From: Candidatus Nomurabacteria bacterium
Lineage (GTDB): Bacteria; Patescibacteriota; Minisyncoccia; Phycocordibacterales; UBA9973
Assembly (NCBI GenBank): GCA_021413625.1
Contig: JAIOPY010000037.1
Location: forward strand, 1-7,574
Reading direction: 5' to 3'
DNA: 7,574 bases
A program made the position numbers and the translations under genes. Below the pieces are notes generated by a model, which was not told the DNA's origin, did not search any database, and saw nothing but the letters and a program-made list of their open reading frames with translations. Of the stretch, positions 1-7,123 are shown piece by piece; within the stretch, counting starts at the first letter, position 1; each line of letters opens with the position of its first letter.

Positions 1-44
1 TAACAAAGAAACAATAATTAAGATGTAATATTTTGTTTTATTTT

Positions 45-1508
45 TCATAACTTATCGCAATATTTTCTAAACTCTACTGGAGCGCTTTGACAAATTTCAA
101 CAGATTTTTCTTTAGAATACCAAAGCCTCAAGCGAGCTAAAATATAATTATAACAAATATCTTTTTCGTCATCTAGAAGTTCAGCGGAAGAACAAAAAGC
201 TAATCCTTTGATATGAGCTTTGGTGGGTTCGCCATATTTCATGTGACCACCAGACAAACCTTCAACACAAGCAAGTCTGAAAGGGTCTTTTAGTGAATGA
301 CAAATGTTTATTGCTGTAATTTTATTATAATCAACTGCATTTAAATTAAGACGAATAAACTCGTGGAATAAACTAGAGGATACTGCCGACCTAATAGAGA
401 AACTATCCTGCTCTGGAATTGCTTCAACATGTTTTTCAGCTTCCTGAATATCATTTTTAGTAAAACGTAGTAGTGCAGGTAGCATGTTTGTGTAACAACC
501 TTCCTTATATTCATCAATTTGGAATGGACAAATGTAAAAAGGGTCTTTCTGCATTTCAAATAATTTATACCTAGAACTCATAGATAATATTTCTAAAGAA
601 TTATAAGCTCCAGTAATACAACGATAAAGCTTACCATACTTACTGTGGTCATCTCCTGCTACACTTAAGCACATATTGAATGCTGGAGCTAGCATTTTCT
701 GGTAATCACCCCAAGCACTTGGGTCAGCGCCATCTACTGCTCCATGGCCAATGCCGTGATAACAGGCACCCTCTCCGTCAGTTGTATCTCCGGCTAACTT
801 TTCTCCAACATATTTACAAAAATCTTGCGCCTGCTGTACGTCACCTGTGGTATATAAAAGAATTTCCATAAAGCCATGGTAAAAACCATACCCACAGTAA
901 GAAGTTTTAGAATTTAACTCAAAATCTTGATTGAGTTTGAATTTTCCATAAGCAAATTTACCAATTTCATGCACGAAACTATGACATTCGGAAGCAAATA
1001 ATGGTTCTTTGGTATATAAATCTGCCACTAAGTCAAAAGTAGCCGGTAGCCCATCTTTTTCTAAAGTTTTATTTAAAAGTTCTTGCCAACATGTTATTTT
1101 TTCTCCTGGGCTAGAACAATCCTCTTTGCCCACAATAGAACTACCTGAAACTTTTATCCTGCCTGTAAAAAGAGAATTTAAATGGTCGTGAAAACGCCAG
1201 TCTCCAGCTTGATTAAAAGTAAAACTCCAAGAACTAGCCCCATCAACAGGTTGCCTAGGGTCAAACTCTGGATAAACACCATGAGTCGGATGAAGGTCAG
1301 AAGCTGGCCAAAATGGTTGACCTAAATTAGAACTAAAAACTACTGAATCTCCTTGTCGGATACTTATTTCTTTTGGCGAAAAACCATCCTTGGTTAAAAC
1401 AATAGAATAGGTGCGACTTTCAGCAGAGAAAAAACTTCTTTTTGTAAAAAAGAAAACTAAAACTGCTGATATTATTAATATAATAATTATAATATTTTTC
1501 TTACTCAT
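45..1508 (-). CDS. Membrane-anchored fusion of a cupredoxin domain and a Cys/His-rich helical domain
   Basis: Protein of 487 residues. A single membrane segment (about residues 5-21) follows a short Lys-containing N-terminus, so the rest is predicted to lie outside the membrane. Residues 33-121 resemble a cupredoxin fold: a beta-rich stretch with H73 and H76 in an HPTH motif, then YPEFD, and near the end FHDH (H107, D108, H109) before TG. The usual Cys-x-x-His-Met copper loop is absent. Residues 131-487 form the Cys/His-rich domain: C175-H176-x3-H180, C205-x5-H211, C249-x-H251-x3-H255, then Cys pairs 280/297, 327/338, 403/414, 439/452 and 473/484. There are 16 Cys in total and no CXXCH or HEXXH motif. 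The ATG overlaps the stop of the upstream TPR gene as ATGA, implying coupled translation. Metal or redox function is inferred; the His/Cys domain matches no family I can name. Confidence 0.85.
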   Translation of the reverse strand: MSKKNIIIIILIISAVLVFFFTKRSFFSAESRTYSIVLTKDGFSPKEISIRQGDSVVFSSNLGQPFWPASDLHPTHGVYPEFDPRQPVDGASSWSFTFNQAGDWRFHDHLNSLFTGRIKVSGSSIVGKEDCSSPGEKITCWQELLNKTLEKDGLPATFDLVADLYTKEPLFASECHSFVHEIGKFAYGKFKLNQDFELNSKTSYCGYGFYHGFMEILLYTTGDVQQAQDFCKYVGEKLAGDTTDGEGACYHGIGHGAVDGADPSAWGDYQKMLAPAFNMCLSVAGDDHSKYGKLYRCITGAYNSLEILSMSSRYKLFEMQKDPFYICPFQIDEYKEGCYTNMLPALLRFTKNDIQEAEKHVEAIPEQDSFSIRSAVSSSLFHEFIRLNLNAVDYNKITAINICHSLKDPFRLACVEGLSGGHMKYGEPTKAHIKGLAFCSSAELLDDEKDICYNYILARLRLWYSKEKSVEICQSAPVEFRKYCDKL

Positions 1509-2509
1509 TCTTTTTTAAGATTAAAGTAATTATATTTTTCCAACATGTCTTTAGCTTCTTCGGTTTTACCTTGTCTCTCATAAAGCTTATAAAGTCCATA
1601 ATATGCTCCTAGGGTGGGATTTAACTCCACTGCTTTTTTATACATTTCTTCTGCTTCTCCTAGCCTATCTTCTTTAAAATAAATTTCACCTAAACCAAAA
1701 TAAACTTCACTTTTAGGTTTTATGACTTCTAGATACTTTTTAAAAGCAGCCTCCGCTTCTTCACTTCTACCTTGGAAGGAATACAACCAACCTAACCCCA
1801 TGTAAGACTCACTAAGAGGATTCATCTCCAGCGCTTTCTTAAACATCTGTTCTGATTCTTCATACCTTTTCAAATCCCGATAAATATCTCCCATTGCCAT
1901 ATAGTTAAAATCACTTTCAGGGTTTAACTCTAGAGCTTTTTGAAACATTGCTAGCGCTTCATCTAATTTACCTTCATCTCTATACAGAAAACCTAAACCA
2001 TAACTATATAAAACATCAGCATCTGGATTTAATTTCATTGCTAACTTAAAAGTCTCTTCTGCTTTAGAATATTTATTCCAATTACGATACAATTTACCCA
2101 AATCAATATAAATCCAAACATTTTCAGGGTCTAGTGAAATTGCATTTTTAAACATTTGTTCGGATTCAGCATAATGTCCTCTATATCTTAAGACGTTACC
2201 CATTTCCAATAAAGCACTGACAAAGTTAGGATTTATTTCCAATGCTTTTTTCAAAAACTCTTCAGATAAGTCGTATTTACCAACTTTAAAATAAAGTTTA
2301 CCAAGCTTAGTAAGAATATCAACATCGTTAGGATTAGTAGATAAATTTTCTTCTAATGATTTTATTTCTATACCATATTCGCTTTCTGTATTTATAACTT
2401 TTTCTTTAGGTAAAAAAATAAACAAAAAAAATTCAAAAATTACGACAGTCATTAATAACAACATCAGTAATTTAAACTTTATTTTTTTAATTTTTGCAAA
2501 TCGGTTCAT
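1505..2509 (-). CDS. Membrane-anchored tetratricopeptide repeat (TPR) protein
   Basis: Protein of 334 residues from the ATG at 2509. The frame is open to a TTG at 2521, but the ATG is the more ordinary start. A basic N-terminus (RFAKIKKIKFK) precedes one membrane segment (about residues 14-33), placing the repeats outside the cell membrane. From about residue 60 to the end there are eight consecutive 34-residue TPR units, recognisable by recurrent G-x-L-Y, A-x-x-x-[FY]-x-x-A and L-x-P positions at helix ends. TPR arrays generally act as protein-binding scaffolds. It has no Cys, unlike most of its neighbours. It overlaps the end of the broken gene upstream by 23 bp and the next gene by 4 bp (ATGA), so it is part of the same operon. 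A scaffold role for the Cys/His-rich proteins is an inference from position only. Confidence 0.9.
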   Translation of the reverse strand: MNRFAKIKKIKFKLLMLLLMTVVIFEFFLFIFLPKEKVINTESEYGIEIKSLEENLSTNPNDVDILTKLGKLYFKVGKYDLSEEFLKKALEINPNFVSALLEMGNVLRYRGHYAESEQMFKNAISLDPENVWIYIDLGKLYRNWNKYSKAEETFKLAMKLNPDADVLYSYGLGFLYRDEGKLDEALAMFQKALELNPESDFNYMAMGDIYRDLKRYEESEQMFKKALEMNPLSESYMGLGWLYSFQGRSEEAEAAFKKYLEVIKPKSEVYFGLGEIYFKEDRLGEAEEMYKKAVELNPTLGAYYGLYKLYERQGKTEEAKDMLEKYNYFNLKKE

Positions 2510-3080
2510 ACTTTTTATCAATCATATCACAAATATGCTTTGCTTTGTCTGAAGAATATATTACATATGAACTAGAAGCAACAAATTTGAAACATTGTTT
2601 TTTATCTAATTCACTTAAATCAGTATAGTTACAAAAATCAAGCGCTTCTAAATACTCATAATCAGGTTTACCAAATTCTAAAATGCCTCCAACAATACCA
2701 TTTATACATGCCTTTTTAAGATAATCTGGAAGTGACATACAAACTTTTAACTCAGGACTAAAATCATTACCCTGTCCCACCTTATCTACAATGATAGCAG
2801 GCACTAGTTGTTCCATCGCAGCTAAGGAATGCTCTTTATTTTGTATCTTAATGATAAATTTAGTCGCTAATGCAAAATCTCCTTTTGATAAACTAGCAGC
2901 TCTTGTATTCATCTGCTCATAACAAGATTTTATAAAATCAGCTTCCTGATTCAAGCAAATTTTGTATGGGTCTTCAGTTGAATTTAAATTATATAAATTA
3001 GAATTAAGGGCAATAGCTAGCGCATTAAATACACCTGTGCCACACTGGTGAATCTGTTCAGGTAATAAAGAAATGGTCAA
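2487..3080 (-). pseudogene. C-terminal fragment of a broken Cys/His-rich protein
   Basis: Open frame of 197 codons whose only upstream start is a TTG at 3080, inside the preceding fragment. It has no signal or membrane segment of its own. The translation aligns with the C-terminal half of the 487-residue fusion protein: HQCGTGVFNALAI matches YRCITGAYNSLEI, and the Cys pairs at 42/53, 114/125, 150/163 and 184/195 match in spacing and context. The fragment begins where its relative has residue about 290, so the segment with the third His motif (CYHGIGHG in the relative) is missing. It lies in a different frame from the N-terminal piece, with a 23-bp overlap. Most likely it is the distal part of a decayed paralogue. 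Separate translation of a stand-alone Cys-repeat protein is possible but would leave it unexported. Confidence 0.75.
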
Positions 3081-3483
3081 GCATGGTTTCTATAAAACCA
3101 TGATAAAAACCATAACCACAATATGAGGCTTTAGGAGTCATTTCAATATTCTTATATCTAGAAAATAAAAAGTACGCTTTCTCACCTAATTCATGAGTAT
3201 AGCCATGACACTCGGAAACAAAATCTGGTTCAGTTTCGTAAAGAACTGCTAAAACATCAAAAGAAGCGCTTAGGCCTTTTCTGTTTAAAATATTTTCTAA
3301 TTCATCTCGCCAACAATTATATTTTTCAGCAGTATTGGGGCATTTTATATTACTTTCAATAGATAGTGACCACTGTTGCCATAACAACAAAAGTAACATA
3401 ATTAGTATGACTAACAACAAAAAACGAATAAAACTGTTATTTAAGTTTCTTCTTACGTTAGAAAATACTTTTCTTATTATCAC
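3058..3483 (-). pseudogene. N-terminal fragment of a broken Cys/His-rich membrane protein
   Basis: Open frame of 141 codons from a GTG at 3483, three codons after the stop of the upstream cupredoxin-like gene and in the same frame. It has a basic N-terminus, a Leu-rich membrane segment (about residues 19-36), a Cys pair (48/57), the first motif C92-H93-x3-H97 in ECHGYTHELG, and the second motif C122-x5-H128. CGYGFYHGF is identical to the fusion protein encoded at 45-1508. The frame runs out 11 residues after the second motif's HGF, at a TGA. The matching C-terminal half continues in another frame just downstream, but about 60-65 residues are absent at the junction compared with the relative. 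This fits an internal deletion with a frameshift in a former paralogue of about 400 residues; an assembly error cannot be excluded. Confidence 0.75.
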
Positions 3484-3492
3484 GATAAAATA

Positions 3493-4023
3493 TTAAGGCA
3501 TTACCAAAAAGATACCGTTTATTGCAGTGTCACAAGAATAACCATAAATACCTGGACCCGCAAATTTTGGAGTAATTGCTGTAGTTTTATTAGCAGGAAT
3601 GTTCATAGTTACATCTCCATTAACTAAGGTGTGAGGGATAGAATCCATATTTTTAAAATTAATAGGCTTATTCAAGAATACACGCGCAACCGCTGGATTT
3701 GGCACACAATGAGTGACTTCAATAGAAGAAGCATCTACGGCGTAACTAAAAACTTTTGCGGAAAATTCTTTCAATTGCTCTGTTGTTGCGCCTGAACCAG
3801 GATTACTAGCTAAAAGAGTAGCTACATATGCTGGCACAGTAGGTTTTACTATAACATTACTATTTGTTGGATTAGTATTGTTAGTAGCGTTAGTGTTATT
3901 TACAGATGTATTTTCGGAAGTGTTTAAAACAATTGGAGATTTTTGATTCTTATATATAAAGAAACCTAGAACTAAAATAGCCACCACTAAGACGACAATG
4001 ATAATTTTTTGAGAAGTTGTCAT
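3493..4023 (-). CDS. Membrane-anchored cupredoxin-like protein with an Asn/Thr-rich linker
   Basis: Protein of 176 residues from the ATG at 4023. An in-frame ATG at 4062 lies upstream of the predicted transcription start and is rejected. One membrane segment (residues 7-23) is followed by a low-complexity Asn/Thr/Ser linker (about 34-57) and a globular domain (about 65-176). The domain end looks like the C-terminal half of a cupredoxin: PINFKN, then IPHTL with H131, then GIYGYSC with C164 and a final beta strand. The His and Met that normally follow the ligand Cys are missing, so a classical type 1 copper site is not supported. C106 in IEVTHC and C164 are both conserved in the paralogue at 6611-7117 and could form a disulfide. 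It is the first gene of the second transcription unit. Function unknown; a partner role for the Cys/His-rich proteins is inferred from the fusion at 45-1508. Confidence 0.8.
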   Translation of the reverse strand: MTTSQKIIIVVLVVAILVLGFFIYKNQKSPIVLNTSENTSVNNTNATNNTNPTNSNVIVKPTVPAYVATLLASNPGSGATTEQLKEFSAKVFSYAVDASSIEVTHCVPNPAVARVFLNKPINFKNMDSIPHTLVNGDVTMNIPANKTTAITPKFAGPGIYGYSCDTAINGIFLVMP

Positions 4024-4052
4024 AAATATATTATTAATTTTATAATACGTTA

Positions 4053-4081
4053 ATTCTAACATCTATTGATAAGCAAGGCAA
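4053..4081 (-). promoter_or_regulatory. Predicted extended -10 promoter of the second transcription unit
   Basis: On the minus strand TTGCCT (4081-4076) is followed after 17 bases by TAGAAT (4058-4053), with TGT directly before the -10, giving a TGn extended -10. Transcription would start near 4046, about 23 nt before the ATG at 4023. This fits the shorter start of the cupredoxin-like gene, since the longer start would overlap the -10. The leader shows no Shine-Dalgarno sequence. The site lies in the only sizeable gap (about 95 bp) of the minus-strand cluster, and I see no convincing terminator for the upstream gene there, so readthrough from upstream is likely too. Confidence 0.5.
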
Positions 4082-4118
4082 TATTTTATCTATCTTTATC
4101 TTAAAATTATAAAAACTC

Positions 4119-5360
4119 TTATAATACAACTTGTTTTAGACATTTATTCTTCCAATCTACTGGTAGGGCATTACATAAAGTATTGAATTGTGGAGACCCA
4201 GCATGAAGATTATAAGTTGAATACCTTACTAAGTTTCCATAACAAGCTTGTTGGTTATTTATATTATTTGCCTCCGTGCAAAATTTAACAGCACTAACGA
4301 TATTTCCATAATCAGTCTCTATCATACGAGAAGCACTTGCCGCAAAGCATTCCGCATCCCGTGGGCTTGGTAAGGCTGAACAAAAACTATTCATGCGATT
4401 AACATCAAGTTTCATTTGGGCAGCAACAACATAAAATAAACCCAAATAACATCGCTCTGAGTGTTCTTGGTGCTGAAGTAAGCTATTTGAACAATACTTT
4501 ACCAAACCAGAAGGTGTCATTATCTCTTGAAAAAAGAGAGGCCAACCTTCACTCCAACAAGAGCTCCGTTCTTTGTCATTAAATTTTTTACAGAAACTAA
4601 GAAGTTGGTCAGACTTTACTTCTTTACCAGAAATTAAATCAAAATCTTCTGGTTCAAGAGGCTGAAAAATTTGCATAAAAGCCCCGTCATAACAAAGTTG
4701 AGAAAAATCTTTACCATTTTGTTTTTTAGCAATTTCATTACATAATTTAAGTGAAAGTTTTATATCGGCCCTAGTTAAATACATAGTCAAATGACCTAAC
4801 GCGTGATAACAAGAGCCTTGTTCTAGCCCAGTTGGATTCCAAACACCTCTTTTCTCGCAAACATCAAAAAGTTCTGGCTTAATTTTTTCCACCTCTTCTG
4901 GAGTAAAAAATTCTACTCTGAAACGTTCTTGAAAAGCTCCATGAATACCTCCATTAGAACACACACCAGAAGGCACCCGAGCAACAACCTCTTTCCATTT
5001 AGAGGGGTCTTTTTTTACTTCTCTCGCACTAAGAGCATGTCCTAATACATGACAATATGGATAACTTGAATCTTGACCTTGGATGATGCGAGTAACCTTA
5101 AAAGCATCCTCCATTGAAATATCATCCATCAATTTTGGTATTTCACGGTCATAACAAGAAGGGCGATACCTTTCTTCCGAACAAAGTTTTACGATATTGG
5201 TTGCATATTTGTTCAACAAAGCATCATTATGTTTATCTTTTATAGAAAAAGTGTCTCCGTTAAATAAAAAAAATGCTTCTACTGCCACAACCAATGCAAA
5301 TGCCGTAATTAAAATTACGTAAAGATTATTATTATTTAATTTAAATTTAAATCTTTTCAT
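4119..5360 (-). CDS. Membrane-anchored Cys/His-rich helical-repeat protein
   Basis: Protein of 413 residues. A basic N-terminus (MKRFKFK) precedes one membrane segment (about 13-33), predicting an exported domain. The His signature is complete: C103-H104-x3-H108 (YCHVLGHAL), C134-x5-H140 (GGIHG) and C184-x-H186-x3-H190 (CYHALGH). Cys pairs follow at 207/223, 257/268, 290/304, 327/338, 361/373 and 396/407, with an extra pair 60/69 before the His core; there are 18 Cys in all. Each pair has the form [FYL]-C, 9-15 residues, C-[YFWL], as expected if a disulfide joins the two helices of a hairpin repeat. The start overlaps the end of the upstream paralogue by 14 bp, so the two are probably co-translated and may act as a pair. 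It is not a cytochrome c (no CXXCH). No known family recognised; a metal-binding role is inferred. Confidence 0.85.
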   Translation of the reverse strand: MKRFKFKLNNNNLYVILITAFALVVAVEAFFLFNGDTFSIKDKHNDALLNKYATNIVKLCSEERYRPSCYDREIPKLMDDISMEDAFKVTRIIQGQDSSYPYCHVLGHALSAREVKKDPSKWKEVVARVPSGVCSNGGIHGAFQERFRVEFFTPEEVEKIKPELFDVCEKRGVWNPTGLEQGSCYHALGHLTMYLTRADIKLSLKLCNEIAKKQNGKDFSQLCYDGAFMQIFQPLEPEDFDLISGKEVKSDQLLSFCKKFNDKERSSCWSEGWPLFFQEIMTPSGLVKYCSNSLLQHQEHSERCYLGLFYVVAAQMKLDVNRMNSFCSALPSPRDAECFAASASRMIETDYGNIVSAVKFCTEANNINNQQACYGNLVRYSTYNLHAGSPQFNTLCNALPVDWKNKCLKQVVL

Positions 5361-6591
5361 TTAAAATTTTATTGCATTCTGGTTGATATGCTTCGGGTAA
5401 TTCTTCACAAAATAATTTTCGGTAATTCAAATCTTGAATATAATATGAAACTGCATTAATTAAAGCATTAAAACATGAGCCTTGAAAAAATTCATCCTCT
5501 ATTTGAGTACAAAAGTTCACAGAAACACTTCTTTCATTTTCTCCACCCCAATATAGTGAATTTAGCGCATGCACTACACAAGAATTAATTCCTAATTTAT
5601 TAGATGCCAATAAACACCAATCATAAATTTGTTTTAATTGCGTACTGGAAAGATTATTTATTGAACCTTGCCTTATGTCTCTGCCTTGAACTAAACCATC
5701 AAACTCTTTCCCGAAACCTCCAAAACAAGCATCGCGTTCAGAGCTTTTATCTTTTGGAATCAAGTCACAGAACTTAAAAGCTTTGGCAAAATCTTTCGCG
5801 GTAGGCTTGCCAAGGTTGGCGCCAACGGCTTCAAAAAGATAAGGAGTAAGATACACGTAACATAGATATTTTGCTTCTTTAGAAATAAAACTACTCTCAC
5901 ACAAAGATAGAGGTTTGTTTTTATTTAAATATTTTTTTCTCTGAACCTCCCAAATCTCTCTATCATGAAAACCACCTCCAATAATCTCCATCACTGTTCC
6001 GCTTATGCATTGAGTAGCTTCATTATAATTATATTGTGGTGTCCCAGTTTTTTGACAAATCTTTGAAGCTTTCTCCATATCGTAGCCCTCATAGGCCAAA
6101 ATACCGTGCCCTAAACCATGAAAACACATTGTATATGCGCCCACACCACCTGGCGCCTTTCGGCAAGCTTCAGCAACTTCTTTAAGAGCATCTTCACCTT
6201 TGTCATTAAATAAGCCAATAACCATTGAATGAGAACAAGCATTACGGAAATCATTATCACAAACTGTCATGCCATCCACCCCTTCTTGTTTATAAAGAAT
6301 GTCACCTATACCATGACCAAGAAGATGAAGGTCTATGTCTGATTGAAAATTTACAACCTTCAAAGCAGAAAAAGCATACCTAGCACCTTTGTCTTTTGCT
6401 AAATCAGTAAAAAACTTTAAAGCTTCCTCAAAATTAACTGCTCTATTTTCAATACTTCTTAATTCAGAATATGAACCACCTCCAAAACCAAAACTTCCAA
6501 AAATTAGAATAAAAATAAAAATTATATTAATTAAAACTAATGCAAAAAATGCTAAAAATAATTTATTTAAATAAAAATCTTTTTTAAACAT
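5347..6591 (-). CDS. Membrane-anchored Cys/His-rich helical-repeat protein (paralogue)
   Basis: Protein of 414 residues from the ATG at 6591. The frame is open to 6636, but that start would overlap the upstream gene by 26 bp and place a polar stretch before the Lys-flanked membrane segment; a weak AGG lies about 10 nt before the chosen ATG. The membrane segment spans about residues 11-32, followed by a Gly-rich turn. The His signature is H89-x3-H93 (HLLGHGIG), H121 in ACSHS, and C156-x-H158-x3-H162 (CFHGLGHG). Unlike its relatives, it has no Cys directly before the first His. The Cys pairs are 179/195, 231/244, 275/289, 326/338, 361/373 and 395/406, for 16 Cys in total. The first and third His motifs resemble each other (HLLGHG and HGLGHG), pointing to an internal duplication. 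It lies 19 bp after the cupredoxin-like gene and overlaps the next paralogue. Function unknown. Confidence 0.85.
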   Translation of the reverse strand: MFKKDFYLNKLFLAFFALVLINIIFIFILIFGSFGFGGGSYSELRSIENRAVNFEEALKFFTDLAKDKGARYAFSALKVVNFQSDIDLHLLGHGIGDILYKQEGVDGMTVCDNDFRNACSHSMVIGLFNDKGEDALKEVAEACRKAPGGVGAYTMCFHGLGHGILAYEGYDMEKASKICQKTGTPQYNYNEATQCISGTVMEIIGGGFHDREIWEVQRKKYLNKNKPLSLCESSFISKEAKYLCYVYLTPYLFEAVGANLGKPTAKDFAKAFKFCDLIPKDKSSERDACFGGFGKEFDGLVQGRDIRQGSINNLSSTQLKQIYDWCLLASNKLGINSCVVHALNSLYWGGENERSVSVNFCTQIEDEFFQGSCFNALINAVSYYIQDLNYRKLFCEELPEAYQPECNKILNEKI

Positions 6592-6610
6592 AAATTTGCA
6601 ACCTAAAAAA

Positions 6611-7117
6611 CTACGGAGTAACAATAATATATCCAACTAAACCGGTAAAATCGTCAACTTTACATAAATAACCATACAAACCACGCCCATGGATAAAAGC
6701 TTTATTGGCACTTATTGATTTTCCAACACCTATCTCTAAAACGTTGTTTTCATCAAAAGAAATAGATATTTTTTTACTACCAGTATTCTTAAATACAACA
6801 GGAGAAGTTATTGATGCCTGTAAAACTAAAGGAGTCACTTTGCAATCTTTAACTTCTATCTCACTGCCAACTACAGAGAGCTTAGCAGCTAATTTAGAAT
6901 GTTCATCTACTTCTTCTTTAGTTGCATTAGGACCAGGAGGAACAAGTAATTTTTGCTCATCCGCTGAAAAACTATTTTCATCAATTTTCAAATCCTCACT
7001 AGGTTTTACACTATCGCTCCAATACTTATTGTAAACCACAGAGCCTAAAACAATAGCTAATAAAACTAATCCTAATAAAATAAGGGGTAAATATTTTTCT
7101 ATATGTTTCTTTGACAT
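6611..7117 (-). CDS. Membrane-anchored cupredoxin-like protein, first gene of the cluster
   Basis: Protein of 168 residues from the ATG at 7117. The frame is open to 7156, but that stretch contains the predicted promoter. One membrane segment lies at about residues 10-29, then an acidic linker (about 35-58) and a globular domain to the end. It is a paralogue of the protein at 3493-4023: shared positions include P-G-x-x-A-T-x-E, a helix, IEV-x-x-C (C92), a P-V-V-F-K-N strand and G-L-Y-G-Y-x-C (C152). The C-terminus has the shape of a cupredoxin end, but the first copper-ligand His is replaced (KKISIS aligns with IPHTL) and there is no His or Met after C152, so copper binding of the classical type is unlikely. 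C92 and C152 may form a disulfide. It heads the operon with the two Cys/His-rich genes directly downstream. Confidence 0.8.
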   Translation of the reverse strand: MSKKHIEKYLPLILLGLVLLAIVLGSVVYNKYWSDSVKPSEDLKIDENSFSADEQKLLVPPGPNATKEEVDEHSKLAAKLSVVGSEIEVKDCKVTPLVLQASITSPVVFKNTGSKKISISFDENNVLEIGVGKSISANKAFIHGRGLYGYLCKVDDFTGLVGYIIVTP

Positions 7118-7123
7118 ACCTTT

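Noticed and set aside
1..44. Terminator downstream of the last gene of the cluster
   Set aside because: AT-rich with a possible AACAAA/TTTGTT pairing, but no compact hairpin with a T tract is visible before the window ends.
341..1191. Short ORFs at 341-559 (minus), 680-871 (plus) and 1009-1191 (plus)
   Set aside because: All are inside the 487-residue fusion gene in other frames and show no recognisable features; the 6389-6574 plus-strand ORF is rejected for the same reason.
3058..3080. Programmed ribosomal frameshift joining the two fragments
   Set aside because: A frameshift could restore the frame, but about 60-65 residues present in the relative would still be missing, and no clear slippery heptamer with a following structure is visible.
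4063..4118. Terminator after the 413-residue Cys/His-rich gene
   Set aside because: TTTTAT and ATAAAA can pair only across a loop of about 19 bases, with no GC pairs in the stem; this is too weak to call.
45..6591. Cytochrome c heme sites or HEXXH metalloprotease motifs
   Set aside because: CH and HE pairs are frequent (ECHSFVHEIG, LFHEF), but no CXXCH and no HEXXH occurs in any of the proteins.
45..6591. Recoding of TGA (as in Gracilibacteria or Absconditabacteria)
   Set aside because: The long frames contain no internal TGA, Gly is written with GGN codons, and TGA serves as the natural stop of two genes.
6705..7034. Plus-strand ORF of 109 codons
   Set aside because: It lies entirely opposite the cupredoxin-like gene, whose paralogue supports the minus-strand frame; low-complexity Ser/Leu composition.
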